Below are positions 36,813-49,091 of a stretch of 64,000 nt of DNA, in pieces. This DNA comes from Rhizophagus irregularis (lineage: Eukaryota; Glomeromycota; Glomeromycetes; Glomerales; Glomeraceae): positions 1,240,001 to 1,304,000 of the forward strand of contig NC_089445.1 in assembly GCF_026210795.1 (NCBI RefSeq), read 5' to 3'. Every line of letters begins with the position of its first letter. Within the stretch, counting starts at the first letter, position 1. The position numbers and the translations under genes were made by a program. The notes under the pieces are model-generated. The model searched no databases. It worked only from the letters and a program-made list of their open reading frames with translations, and was not told the origin of the DNA.

Positions 36813-38508
36813 TCATATATTTTTCTTATCCTCCTCTATCAATATGTCATTTTTCTTTAATGTTGATGCATCAACAGAAACATCTTCTTTCTTTTTTAAC
36901 ATATTACTTGAAGAATTCTTATTACTCCCGAAAGAATATAGCAAAGTACCAAAAAATACTAATAAACCTCCAATGGCCATTCCAATATGGAAATCATTAT
37001 CAAATAACCAAACTGAAATTACTAATGAAGTGAATTTTCGTAAATTTAATACTAAATTTAAGGTTAATGCTGTTGCTATAGAATTTAATCTATGTACACC
37101 TCCAACGCAAAAATATCTAAGAAAATTGTTAACATTAATTAGTGATTATTAATAAATATAAATAATTCACAGGTATAATATAACTTACTGAGTTAGTATA
37201 TTCATGATGAGATAAGCCCATGATCTTGGAACCGTACAAGTTTTAAACACACTATTCATTCCACTTGATAGATAAATATTGATAGGAGATACATTAAATA
37301 TCTCATCTAACGTTAATGGAATCGATTGATTAAATTCTAGAATCTGACCTTTGATATCTGAATAAAATATCAAGAAAAGTGGAAGTGCTAAAAAATGCTT
37401 TATAAAAATATACAAATAATGTTAATAATTATTATAATATTTAATAAATCTTCCCCTGAATACTTACTGTGTAAAATAACCCTTCACGCCAATTACTTCC
37501 ATATTTTACGTAAGTCACTTCTTGATAAAGACCCATAAAACTGGATAATACTAACGCAATAGAAAGAAGAGTGATACCGATCACATAATCTGTCATACTT
37601 CCAGAATTTTCTCCTTCCTAATTATTTCAGGAAGAATTTTTTTTTTCAGATTTTAATCATCTTATCAAAAGTAAAGAGTAAAAATATTTTGTTTGAAGTT
37701 TTGTGTACCTTGGTATTTGTCTTTGCGGAACTTATTGTTGCACAGATAACTCCCATTGTGACCATCACTACTGCTATTACTTGTTTAATTGAATATCTAA
37801 TTAATTAATTAAAAATTTACTAAGTTGGTTCTTTTTTTCTTTTCCAAAATAAACATTTTGCATTTACTTACCTTTTTCCAATAGCCCAACCTAATATCAA
37901 ACTAACAATTAATCCTCCACTACGAAATATAATATGCAAAGGAACAGAAATATTGTATCCTAATGCAATGTTATTTAACACTGATACTGTAAAAAATAGA
38001 AGTACCATAAAGAACCATCTATGGGCTGGTACTGTACGTTTTTTTAAACGTGGAAATGGTGATGAGGATGGAAATTCTAGATTATGAAATAATCCCTCAC
38101 ATGATATGAATAAAAATTGAGCAAGTGTGAACAAATTTCCTAATTGGATTAAAAATTATCAATTAACCAATTTGGTAAAGAAAGAGTTGAAAATTCATTA
38201 ATTAAATTTTGATTATTACCACTTTTTGGAGACACACTATATTTATTGAAGACACGTGAAATAAAAAAAAAGAATTTGAGTGAATAAGGGGAAAAAATAC
38301 ATCTATTTCATCAAAATAAAGCATTTATTTTTTTTACAAGTTAAAATCTAGATAAAAGAAAGGTGGTTGTCAATATAAAATCTTTTTAATCTTACCCAAC
38401 TAACAATTCCAAAGCAATAACATTACTGCAACAGCCTCCAAAAATATAACTTCCGATTATAATCAAATTTGTAAATGACGAATTAAGTATCGTATCTATT
38501 ATTGACAT
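36813..38508 (-). CDS. YEA4: UAA-type nucleotide-sugar transporter (SLC35B4/Yea4 class)
   Basis: ER/Golgi antiporter importing UDP-N-acetylglucosamine (Yea4) or UDP-xylose/UDP-GlcNAc (SLC35B4), used for chitin and glycan synthesis. About seven exons give roughly 350 residues. Exon 1 starts MSIIDTILNSSFTNL at 38508 and contains GSYIFGGCCSNVIALEL. Later blocks are NLFTLAQFLFISCEG; VLNNIALGYNISVPLHIIFRSG with LILGWAIGKR; and YSIKQVIAVVMVTMGVICAT. The last blocks are SSFMGLYQEVTYVKYGSNWREGLFYTHFLALPLF and RKFTSLVISVWLFDN...IGGLLVFFGT, placing it in the UAA family of ten-helix transporters. The C-terminus is a lysine-rich cytosolic tail (ends EEDKKNI) that could act in ER retrieval. Substrate within the class is not decided by what I can see. 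Confidence 0.88.
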
Positions 38509-39500
38509 ATTTTCTATTGTTATTCGATAAAAAAAACAATTTGTACGAATAATGAGATAAATTTGATTGTTTTTTTTTCAAAAGAATAAAAGTAAAAATT
38601 AAAACAAAAGGAATTTTTTTTGTATTTTTTACATTGAGGCGGAAAATCATTTATATATAAAGTGGATCGGAATTGTTTCGGATCGGCAAAATACCGGAAC
38701 GCAACCGGCTTTTAAGTATGGTATTAAATTAAAGCCACGTTGCCGTAAAATTTTCCACGGTCCGGACCTATTAATAGTATTCTCGTCGGTTAGGAGTTAA
38801 CTGATGACTAAATGAGTGAAGACTGCATACTCTGTGCATAGAAAATTCAACTGTTGTACAAGAAAGACGTCGTTGAATGAAGTTGAGAAAAATATTGTTA
38901 TGCATGTAGATTATACACAATACTATTGATTAAAATATATTGTTTCATTTATCACGAGATTCAGAAATTATAATGGCAATTCATATTCTATTATAAATAA
39001 ATACATTTTGTTGTCATTTTTTAGAACTTGTTTATAATTAATAACCGTGGTATTGACCGTGCGTTTTTGCAGACGTCAAAAAATTTTTCACACTCTTTCT
39101 TAATTAATTATTATTATATATATAAAAATAATACATAAAGTTACAGAATAATTTTTTTTTAGACTTTTGATTTTTTTTTTTAAACTTTTTCAAACCCTCC
39201 GAGTGTTTCAAAAAGCTCTCGTTAAAAAAAAGTTAACTTATTATATCACTATTTTAGCATAATACACTTTTCTTAGGAGGAATTCGTAAGCTCACTTTTC
39301 TATAAAACTGGTAAGAAGTTATTTAAATGTTAAGTGACAAAAAGAAAAAACTTGTATTTTTAACACAAAAATTTCTTTAGGTAACAGACTCCACGGTTTT
39401 TTGTTTACCAAACCAATCTGGACTGGCTTCTTGGAATTTGGTTTCTGGAGTTGAATTCTTTACAGTCTACAACTTATTAAAAGAATTGTAGTTATTAACT
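38509..39500. promoter_or_regulatory. Spacer between divergent sugar transporter and F-box genes
   Basis: No gene seen. Short GC-richer patch at 38660-38770 with ATCGGAAT/ATCGGCAA and ACCGGAACGCAACCGG motifs. This is the shared upstream region of the two flanking genes. Confidence 0.35.
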
Positions 39501-41232
39501 ATGAGTTATTTTTTGACGACGCAAACCGGTTTTTCAACTGTACCCTTAGATTGTCTTCAAGAAATATTTCAATATCTTGAAAATGACATTAAATCACTTT
39601 ACCATTGTATGTTTGTAAATCGTGCTTGGTGTAGAATTATTATTTCTTTATTATGGCGCCGTCCTTTTGAGTATTCCGGACCCAAATCAACAAGAAGATA
39701 TTCTGAATTAGTTCGTACATATATAACTTGCCTTCCTAACAATTCAAAGAAGAAAATATATGAAACGGGATACAATATACATCTACACCCGAGACCTTTG
39801 TTTCCTTATCATAAATATTTGAGAGAATTGGATTGTGAAAAATTAGATGAAGCTGTTGAGGAATGGATTAATAGGTTCGGATTAGAAGAATATCGTCCAG
39901 AAGATCCAGAAGAAATAGTATATACGCAGCTACTTAAATTACTTTTGAGTTGTTGTGAAGGTCTATGGAGTTTGAGATTGAGTCGACATTGTGACAAATA
40001 TTATTTTCCTCCTGCTGCAACATTCAATCGTATTAAATATACTCTCACCAATCTTCGTAAATTTGAATTTTGTGTTGATTTGGATTGTTTGACCGAGAGG
40101 GGATTAGATAATCTTTACGAATTTTTAAAGAAATTATCTAATATCTCTAATAATCTTGAGTATATCAATATTGAGATGGCAGAGGATAGAGAATTCCTTT
40201 CAGGTGATGGTTTACGAAAATTAATTAAATCTCAGAAAAATCTTGCATTTTTCCGTTATGACCAATTACAATTAAAACCAGATATTGAGGAAACTAAAGA
40301 ATTTGTCAAGGCTTTATCGCATAATGCGAGTACATTAAAGAACATTGAATTTGATTATCTACCATTTAATGTACAATGTCTTAGTTCTTTAAAAAAATTC
40401 AATAATTTAGAGTGTATGCAATTTGCTTATTGTTATGAAGAAAACATTTCAGATGAGATTGAAGAGATTGTAGAACATTCTCCTTCTCAACTAAAAGTTA
40501 AAAAACTAATATTTCATAGTGGAATACTCACCTCGGTAACGCTGGAAATTCTTCGTTTAGTAAATACAAGCGTAAGGGAGTTAACGGTGAATAATGTTGT
40601 TCCGGGTCTATTCGAACATATTTACGAACATTGTCCAAATATAATGTATTTGGCTACTATAATATCACAGAAAACTGTTGAATCACTCGAATATTTATCA
40701 ACAAGTAAAATTGAACATTTAATGTTAAAAACTTTAGATGATAATAAGGATACATGTCTAGACATAAAAGATTTTCAACAAATAGGAAAAAATCTTTCAC
40801 TTAATTTATATCATCTTTCACTTGATTTTAACGTTAGCGTTGAAGAATTGTTATTTTTATTGAGAGAATGTCGATCACCCTTGGAAAGTTTATGTTTGAA
40901 ATTTGATGATGATTCAAACAAAGACGAATATCTTAAAGTTGTAATAGAATTTGCCAGAAAAGATGATTCCTTTAAGGAGATCAGATTTTCCTTGGATAGT
41001 AAAAAGTTTAAGGATATAAAAGCAGAAGATATTTTTTCAAAAGATATTTTGGCGGAAGCTAAGTTACTTATACCTAATATCTTACGAGAAACACAAGAAC
41101 CTTTTACTCGTATTAATTTAAATTCTGAAGGTTTGTATAGAATTTTATTAATTTTATTTGTAATGATTGTTTTCAATTTCTAAATTTCTTTTCTAATTTA
41201 ATTAATTTATTTATTTTCTAGCCTCATTATAA
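39501..41232 (+). CDS. F-box/LRR-like protein (glomeromycotan expansion)
   Basis: About 547 residues. The F-box is at the N-terminus (VPLDCLQEIFQYLENDIKSLYHCMFVNRAWCR), as expected for a substrate receptor of SCF ubiquitin ligases. The next 480 residues are degenerate leucine-rich repeats such as LKNIEFDYLPF, LECMQFAYCYEENIS and SLCLKFDDDSNKDEY. The first exon runs to 41131, where GTTTGT makes a donor. Splicing to the acceptor CTAG at 41221 gives the short end EASL-stop at 41232. Without splicing the frame reads on into a hydrophobic tail ending at 41183, which looks like translated intron. F-box/LRR-like proteins of this length are a large family in Rhizophagus. The target is unknown. Confidence 0.82.
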
Positions 41233-41632
41233 AATAAAATATTCCCCGGAATTAAAATATTAAATTAATTTATTCAAGTTAATAATATAATGATAATTAT
41301 AATAATAATAATATAATTTATTTTATTTATTTTATTTGTAGATAGTTTATAGAATAATAATATTGTATTTATTTTTTGCGTGTATGGATGGGCAATAAAT
41401 ATCGCACATTAAATGTGCAGTAATGTTATATATTTATATTTATTATTTTTTTTATTTATCGTTCATTTTTTTTTATTTTTTTCTAAGAAAACATTTATAT
41501 CTGTAAAATAATATATATCAATAATCCTGTTTTTCACTTCCTATTTGTAAATGTGTTTTTTTTTAATAATTGATAAGATACAGTTATTACTAATTATTAA
41601 AAAATGATGTCTTACACGTACTCTCGTTATAT
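41233..41632. other. Convergent 3' spacer
   Basis: Nearly all A and T (ATAATAAT and TTTATTTATTTT runs); no gene. Serves as 3' ends of the two convergent genes. Confidence 0.4.
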
Positions 41633-43381
41633 TTATTTTATTTTTTCAATTTTACCATGAAATTCGTAAGGTAGCAAAGGAACATTTCTAACATAAACGC
41701 CTTTTCCATCAGGACTCCAAATATCAAATATAGCAGTTTCACCAATTTTAACACCACCTATACTACACCAACCAACACCACTCCAAACTACATCTAAAAT
41801 GCTAATTTTTTTTGTATTCATATATAGTTTTTCATTACTAACCACCTTTAAATTTTTTATACTTTTAATTATTTCGGGAAATTTTTTAAGACGTTCTATT
41901 GATCCTATTGGAGGTTTTAAAAAATGATCTTCTTCATAAAAAGATAATTGTTTGTAAAATTCATCTGCCTTTTCTATTGACGTTATATGTGAATCTAATC
42001 CTGAGAATACTGTTATACGAATTGGATTTTTACCCATTTTATAATCTATTCTACCTAATCCACCAAACAACAATGATTTTCCTAAAATAATAATTTTTTA
42101 TAAGTTATCGAATTTGATTAAAAAAAAATGTATAATTAATTAATAATGATTTTGTTTCACCTAACCTGGCTTAAATATATAGGTAAAAGGACGAATATTC
42201 CTTTGAGGAGTAATCATTTTTATTTCTTCTTGATCTAAAAAATGAAATAATTGATTTTCATTAACAATTCCAGGGGTATCAAATAAAAATCTACGATCCC
42301 CTTGATTATTATTATTGTTGTTGTTGAATGATATTCCTTTAATATTTTTACCAAAAGTATCACCAAAAATATTCAAAGGTAAACCCAACATATTAATAGT
42401 AGTACCAGGAATATGAGAAGAAGTAACTTCATATTTTCTTCCATTATGAACATAAGTTCTTAAAAAACTATTAATTAATTCAGATTTACCAACATTAGTA
42501 TTACCTATCAAATAAATATTATCATTATAATTCTTAATTTTTGATATTTCATTACATAAATCTTTAATTAACCAATTCTTTTTTGCACTACATAAAAAAA
42601 TATCATGTATATTTCTTAATCCATTTTCAGAACAATGATTTTTTAACCAAATCTTAATCATATTTTCATCAAAATTTTTTGGTAATAAATCAATCTTATT
42701 TGCTATTAATATATTTGGATTATTTTTTCCTATTAAATTATCTAAATTTTTTATTAAACTACCAGGAAAATCAATTATATCTATTATTGTTAATATTATT
42801 GAATTTTTTTTTTGTAAAAAGTTAAGGAATGATTTATCCATTGTTAAAGTTTCTTGCCACAATGATGATGATGATGATGATGATGACGATGATGGTGATG
42901 ATGATGTTGTTGTTAATTTATTATGATATTTTAAATTATAACATCTTTGACAAAATATTCTTTCTTCTGTTTTTTTTCGTGTAGACGTTGAAGAATATTC
43001 AAAAGGATACATTAACCTCTTTATATCTTCTGGTAATTTATTTATTGCATCATCAATTTCTTGTTTACTCATCTTTTTGGCATTACTCCTCTCATTACTT
43101 TTTTTATCTGTAGAAGAAGAAGGTTTTATTAAATATCCAGGTTTTAAGGAATCTTCGGTTTGAAATTTTGCTCCACATCCTGGACAATAATCTCTATCTT
43201 CAATTGTAGAAGTTGATACAACTGATGTCAATTGTTTAGTTGATAAATTATTTAAAATTGATGTTGAACAAAAATATCTTTTCCGTATAAAATGATTAAA
43301 ATGATATGAATTATTTAATTTAGGATAGAAATGCTTTTTATAAAAACATTTTGAACGAAAAATTCTTTTTACAAGGTTCAT
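41633..43381 (-). CDS. GEP3: Mitochondrial circularly permuted GTPase (Gep3/Mtg3, YqeH/NOA1 class)
   Basis: Assembly factor of the mitochondrial small ribosomal subunit. Two exons (43381-42166, 42081-41633) give about 555 residues. The N-terminus is a basic, acid-poor targeting region. A four-cysteine zinc site follows (CPGCGAKF near 43180, then FCQRCYNLKYHN near 42940), separated by a Ser-rich linker coded by an ATC/ATG trinucleotide run (42860-42905). GTPase motifs come in permuted order: G4 NKIDLL, G5 SAKK, G1 GNTNVGKSELIN, then G3 DTPG. This order is diagnostic of the YqeH family. A run of Asn precedes G3. The C-terminal domain (exon 2) contains LFGGLGRIDY, DVVWSGVGWCSIGG and a final PYEF. 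The intron falls inside KPG|KS, in phase. Confidence 0.92.
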
Positions 43382-43751
43382 TTTTTTTTTTTTTTTGATA
43401 ATCAGGAAAAAAAGCTACTCTTAACCAATCAAGAAATTGAATGTTTTGTGTAACATTAAAGCAATATATTTAAATTTTTTTTTATTGAAGCTTTAATGTT
43501 TACATGTAAATATTTATTGTTAATATAGATACATTGTGTACAATTCTTTTGGGAATATATAATTTTTTTTTTACGTTCAAATAATACGATCTAGCGCATC
43601 ATGAAAATTTTTTTTTCGTTAGTAAATAAAAAAAAACAAAAAAAAAGAAAACGTTTAAAAATTAAATCTATTAAAAATTAATATATATAAATGTAATTAC
43701 CCCCCTTTTCCCTTAACTTTTATCCCCCCATAGATTTTCCCTTAGCCTTGG
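43382..43751. other. Spacer between tandem minus-strand genes
   Basis: AT-rich with poly-A and poly-T tracts. It contains the promoter of the GTPase gene and the 3' end of the next one. A C-rich patch at 43700-43730 (CCCCCCTTTTCCC) stands out from the rest. Confidence 0.3.
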
Positions 43752-44684
43752 CTATACGATTTGCTTAAATAATGCTAAACCAATTAAGAAAACGCTTATG
43801 GTAACGAGCAGAGTGCCATAACTTGTGGCAGGAATTCCAAATACGGGTAAACAATACCCCCAAATAACAAGAAGTAAGCCGTGAATAAAAGCAGCAGGAA
43901 AAATAAGCGTATAAGAGAAAGCAATCCAACAACTAAAACCAATATGAATCATTACCCAAGAAAATCTCCACATTACACCCCACCAAGCAGAAACTTTTGT
44001 TAAAGGTCTTCCCAAAATTTCTTCTAATTCTTCTCTTTCTTCAGAGTATCTACCTCCATCTACTAAATCATCTTTATACCATCTTAATTCTATAAAATTT
44101 TGTATAATAAAATATACAGCTTCAGCAGATGCCCATCCCAAACCTAACCAGTATGCTATCAGAAATGGTTCACTTTCATCTTCAAAACGATATAGCCAAC
44201 CCATTCTAACAACTTCTTCAATAAAACCAATAAAAAGTAACGTTAAAACTGAGCTTATTGATACTTTTAAACTTATTAATTTTGAAAAAATGAAAAATAG
44301 TGGTTTTCGTATGAGAAATACAGCACACCATCCTGTTACTCCTAATAAGAAAATGTCCCATTTATATAGTACAGCAACCTCCGAAAAAGTGTGTAATAAT
44401 ATAATAAATGAAAATAGTGCTAAAAGAATAAATGGAGTGGAAATTAAGTATTCATTTAATAACGTATTATAATCTCTTTCTTCTTCATCATCATCTTCAT
44501 CTGAAAAACCTGGTAATGAAATGTAACCTTCATGTTGTGCTGCTCTTTCTTCGAAAGGTAAATCTTGTGAAGTTGTTGATAAATGTTGTTGACTATTTCT
44601 TCCACTAGGAATTACAATTTCTCCTTTTGAATTCATAGTACCATAACTTGGTAGCCTTAACTTTGTAAAATTTTGGTCTGACAT
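43752..44684 (-). CDS. Multispanning membrane protein with PrsW/CPBP-like motifs
   Basis: Single-exon protein of 310 residues. A Ser-rich cytosolic N-terminus (1-85) with an acidic patch (DEDDDEEERD) is followed by about eight membrane segments. Three motifs lie in membrane context: EEVVRMGW near residue 155, GLGWASAEAVYF near 180, and two histidines, MIHIGFS near 250 and FIHGLLL near 270. This EExxR / GxGxAxxE / H / H series matches the pattern of PrsW and related CPBP-type membrane proteases. The gene fits no fungal protease family I can name, and the match is motif-level only. Other possibilities are a transporter or an APH-1-like scaffold. It is probably a secretory-pathway or vacuolar membrane protein, but nothing in the sequence decides location. 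Confidence 0.7.
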   Translation of the reverse strand: MSDQNFTKLRLPSYGTMNSKGEIVIPSGRNSQQHLSTTSQDLPFEERAAQHEGYISLPGFSDEDDDEEERDYNTLLNEYLISTPFILLALFSFIILLHTFSEVAVLYKWDIFLLGVTGWCAVFLIRKPLFFIFSKLISLKVSISSVLTLLFIGFIEEVVRMGWLYRFEDESEPFLIAYWLGLGWASAEAVYFIIQNFIELRWYKDDLVDGGRYSEEREELEEILGRPLTKVSAWWGVMWRFSWVMIHIGFSCWIAFSYTLIFPAAFIHGLLLVIWGYCLPVFGIPATSYGTLLVTISVFLIGLALFKQIV

Positions 44685-46005
44685 AATGTAAAATTTTTAT
44701 AAATAAATTTTTTTTGATAGTTTATGAAGTTTTTTCAGGGTCAAAAAAAATCTGAGCTTATTTATATACCATTACTTTGTGGGAATGGGGTGATCTTATA
44801 ATAGACATTGGAGACATTGGTAATTGTTTGTATAGGTAAAAATTACTGTAATTGGAGATTTTTTGTCACGTCCTTACATGATGTCAGTTGTTATATGATC
44901 TGATATCTTATCTAAATCATCTTATCTTTCCCATTGTGGAAGTATAAATCCCAGTGCCACAAATTATGCAATTTATGCAATTTTCTTCGAAAATTTTGTT
45001 CTTTACTGATTAAGGTAATAGCATCCCTTTATTGATTATCAATGAGTAGTTATTTACGGCATTAGGTCTGTAAGATAAAAAAAGATACTTTAACTGAGCG
45101 TTAATTTAGTAATTTTATAAAGGAATCATTTTTTTAAAAGATAGGAAAAAAGAAAGAATTTAGAGTCGAAAAATAAGGTTCTAAATTTTTAAGGAGGCTT
45201 AAAAATTAGAAATATCAAACACGTTTTTTTCAAGTTTCATGTGTGAAAAATAAGAAAAAATGGGGAATGACGTGAGAACGTGAGAACGTGAGAAGAATTT
45301 GTTGTAAAAATTTATCATAAGTAATGTATTTTCATGGGCCCGTTCCCGGACATTCCGTTTTGTAACTCGCCTTATAAAAATAGGTGATACGGTGTTATTA
45401 GGATTATCAAATTACATAATTATTTTTACATCATTATTATCATATAAATATATATATATAGCCAATCACTTGCATTACAATACCTAATCGTACATATTCT
45501 TTTATTTAAGGAATAGATTTATACAAATATATCTTAATTTCTAAAATTTGAAAATTTATATAAATATATATAAAATATATAAATATATATGTATTATAAT
45601 ATATGTATGTATGAGTAATAATATATCATAATTCAATTGAATTTTTTGTTCATATAAAAGTGTAAAAAAAAATTATTTTTTTAACAAATATTTAATCAAT
45701 AAACGTAGAATATATTAAAAATAAATACTTATCTCGTTAAAATTTCTCGAAAAATTGATGATAATGATAATCAGTCAGATGATCTTTTTTACTTTTTTTT
45801 TTACTTTAAGATCCGATTGCTTTTTTATCTAATGTAAATGAAACATTATAAATTATAAATAGCATCTATAGATTATTTATTTTCTTTATAAAAATGATTA
45901 GTTTTCAACCATTTTTGATTTCGTCAAAATAATTTGTTTTTTTTTTCTTTTTATTTTTTTCTTTTTTTTTTTTTTAAAAAAAAAAAAAAGGAAAGCAAAA
46001 AAAAA
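44685..46005 (+). promoter_or_regulatory. Divergent upstream region of the membrane protein and ArgJ genes
   Basis: No gene seen. A triplicated GACGTGAGAACGTGAGA run lies near 45270-45295. Long T tract then A tract (45930-45990) immediately precedes the ArgJ ATG, common for highly AT-rich fungal promoters. Confidence 0.35.
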
Positions 46006-47448
46006 ATGGCTCATTTATATCGAATTATAAATTTGACAAAAAATTTACCTAAAATTCATCATCAAATTCGTAAAATTAGTTCACAAATTCCGGATTCAAA
46101 AAAACATTTGGTACCATCTAGTGGTACATATCCAAAAGGGTTTAAAGCAACAGGAACACATTGTGGTATAAAAAAGAATGGATTAAAAGATTTAGCATTA
46201 ATAATCTCAGAAAAACCATGTACATCATCAGCTGTATTTACAACAAATGTATTTAAAGCAGCACCAGTATTAGTTTCAAGAGAAATATTAGAAAAAAAGA
46301 AAGGACAAAATATTTATTCATTGGTAATAAATGCGGGAGTTGCCAATGCCGTAACAGGTACAAAAGGTTTAGAAAATGCTAAAAGTATGGGTGATACAGT
46401 ATCAAAATTAAATGGTGTAGAAGAAAGCTCTTTAGTAATGTCAACAGGTGTAATTGGACAACATTTACCTATAGAAAAAATTATTAGTGGCATAAATCAA
46501 GCTTATAATTTAGCTAAACAACAAACTGCTGAAGAATTACATGAAGGATGGATGAAAGCTGCGGAATCCATCATGACAACTGATACTTTTCCAAAATTAA
46601 GATCAAAACAATTTATTTTACCATCTTCAGGATTAAAATATAATATGGCAGGAACTACTAAAGGTGCAGGGATGATTCACCCAAATATGGCCACTTTATT
46701 AGCTACTGTCGTTACTGATGTTTCTATAAGTCCCAAAGCATTAAATGAAGCATTAAAATATGCTGTCGATAGATCATTTAATTCTATTAGTATAGATAAC
46801 GATATGAGTACAAATGATACTTTTGCCGTATTCGCTAATGGAGCAGCTACAACAGACGGAAAAGTAACTATTGATGATATAAACGGAAAAGATTTCAAAC
46901 AATTTAGAGATGATCTTACAGAATTTGCAGCTGATTTGGCCAAATTAGTTGTAAGAGATGGTGAAGGCGCTACAAAATTTGTGACAATCCATGTTAAGGT
47001 AAATATTTATTTTCAATTTTTAGTAAAAAGACCTTAAATTTTACTTTTAAATTACTAAAATTATAATATTACATAGGGCGCAAAAACATATACAGACGCA
47101 AAACAAATAGCATCTACCATTTCCACTTCTTCATTAGTAAAAACTGCTTTATACGGACAAGATGCAAATTGGGGGCGTATATTATGTGCTGTAGGATATG
47201 CTGGGGTTTCATCTATTATACCAAACAAAGTTTCTGTATCATTTATACCAACAGATGGTACAACTCCTTTACGTTTATTAAATTTAGGTGAACCTGAAAA
47301 TGTTAATGAAGAAAGGGCTAGTGAAATTTTGGCAATGGAAGATTTAGAAATTAATGTAGATTTGGGAATTGGGAATGAAGAAGCTAAAATGTGGACTTGT
47401 GATTATAGTCACGAATATATTACGATTAATGGTCATTATAGGACTTAA
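46006..47448 (+). CDS. ARG7: Mitochondrial arginine biosynthesis bifunctional protein ArgJ (ornithine acetyltransferase)
   Basis: Transfers the acetyl group from N-acetylornithine to glutamate in the mitochondrial matrix, recycling acetyl in arginine synthesis. Some orthologues also make N-acetylglutamate. Exons 46006-46998 and 47077-47448 give about 455 residues, the family's usual size. The start ATG at 46006 gives a basic mitochondrial presequence ([13 protein letters not shown]). An ATG-less open stretch upstream is poly-T/poly-A leader. Key motifs: [20 protein letters not shown], and [15 protein letters not shown], in which the Thr after MA is the residue where the precursor cleaves itself into two chains and is the nucleophile. 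[13 protein letters not shown] and [10 protein letters not shown] follow. The second exon holds [17 protein letters not shown] and ends with [14 protein letters not shown]. No oddity. Confidence 0.95.
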
Positions 47449-49091
47449 AAAAATTTCTTTTATATGAACAAAAGATTCATTTAATTATTATATATAAACT
47501 AATAAAAATACGATATAAGAAATGTAAAGATGAATGATTTAAATGTTTTGAAATGTCCTTAAATAACTTTTCTTTAACTGACTGTTTTTTCTACTCATGA
47601 ATGCATCGTATCCCTTAAAAGTAGGTTGCTATAAAGCATCATCATTGGCTCATACTTTATCAATCAAGAACATATTTTACTTTATAAATGGTGATCATTT
47701 TCGGTAAATTTTTTTCGGTTTTACCGATTGGTTCGATATAAAGTCAATATTTTAAAATTCCTCAATTAATCTCTATTATATAGGACTGAAAAATTTTTTT
47801 CATGTGAAATCTATTCGTGACTCATTATATGTCATACATGTCGACAATCATGTGCTATAAATAAAATAAAAAACAAAGTTTTCCCATAATACTATAATTG
47901 GTCTGGATAGAGAGGTTGAAAAGCAAAAGACTAATAATAATCAAGAAAATAATGGTAATCTTAAAGTAAAAAGGTTGAGAGACAAGGAGGTATAATATGA
48001 GACGGTTAAATTTCTAAATACCATTTTAGCCGCGATCTTATAATTTTCAGCAGTGTTTTCTATATATAGTTTACTTTCATAACTTTATGTAAATTATATC
48101 CTTATTTTACATCTGAAAACTCGAATGATGTACATCATCCGCTTGCTAATCTCAAATAATTTTTTGTGCCATAATCTTAAAAAAAACGTAATTATCGTTA
48201 AAATATTTTATATTTATAATATTATTTACTTAATATTATCCCGTAGTTTTCTCTTTTATACCCCGAAATTTTAGGAATTTTAATCACCTTTGGACCTTCC
48301 GGCAAAAGTAAATATTTTTTTTTTGTGTAATTGATTATATGAAATTGATATTTGATTTGAAATTTTAATCAATGATTCCTGAGATATGAGTAGTCATCAT
48401 CGTTAATAATTTCCATAAACAAAACAATGTATTGATTTGAATTGTTTTAACAATCTATAGCTGATAGTAAATAGTAATAACAATAATTCCCCCTTTTTTA
48501 AAAAAAAAATGTACCATATTTTTCGTATTTTGTAATTGTTTTAATAAATAAATTATATGTTTAAAAATTTTGTGGTAAAAAACATTACATGCTATTGTCG
48601 GTTGCGTAAAATCAGTTATATTTCCCAAGAAATCAAATCGTCCAATCAGGTTAAGCTTTCAAATGTTTTCGGCTGGAATATTCGCTTTAATTATTGTAAT
48701 GATATTTTTGCATAATCATTTTTAATTTCTGAACCACAATCATAAGAGATAAAGTCATTGTTTTTATTTAAAGAACAAAAGTTAATACAGTAATCATTAA
48801 AAAAAAAGAACAATCCTACAATATAATCTATTGTAATTTTAAAAAAAAACAATGATTACACAGTTTTTTAATAAAAAATTAAAAATTCCAAGAATTTACA
48901 TGGATGTAAAATAAAGATTAATTAGGGATAAAGAGATAAAGGAAAAAATAAAAGGAGAAAATAATGAATTTAAAGAGAAACAAAATAAAATTAATGTACA
49001 TTAAAAAAAAAAATTCATCATTTAAAGTTTGAGAAACTTTTCATAATTCATTCGTAGTGTGAATCGATCACAAGTAAATTAAAGAACAAAA
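47449..49091. other. Intergenic, no gene seen
   Basis: AT-rich spacer between convergent genes. A slightly GC-richer stretch at 47570-47720 includes TTTTCGGT/ACCGATT motifs near 47698-47730. No coding or RNA feature found. Confidence 0.35.

Noticed and set aside
41132-41183. Hydrophobic C-terminal extension of the F-box/LRR-like protein
   Set aside because: Sits after a GTTTGT donor and before a CTAG acceptor; reads as retained intron.
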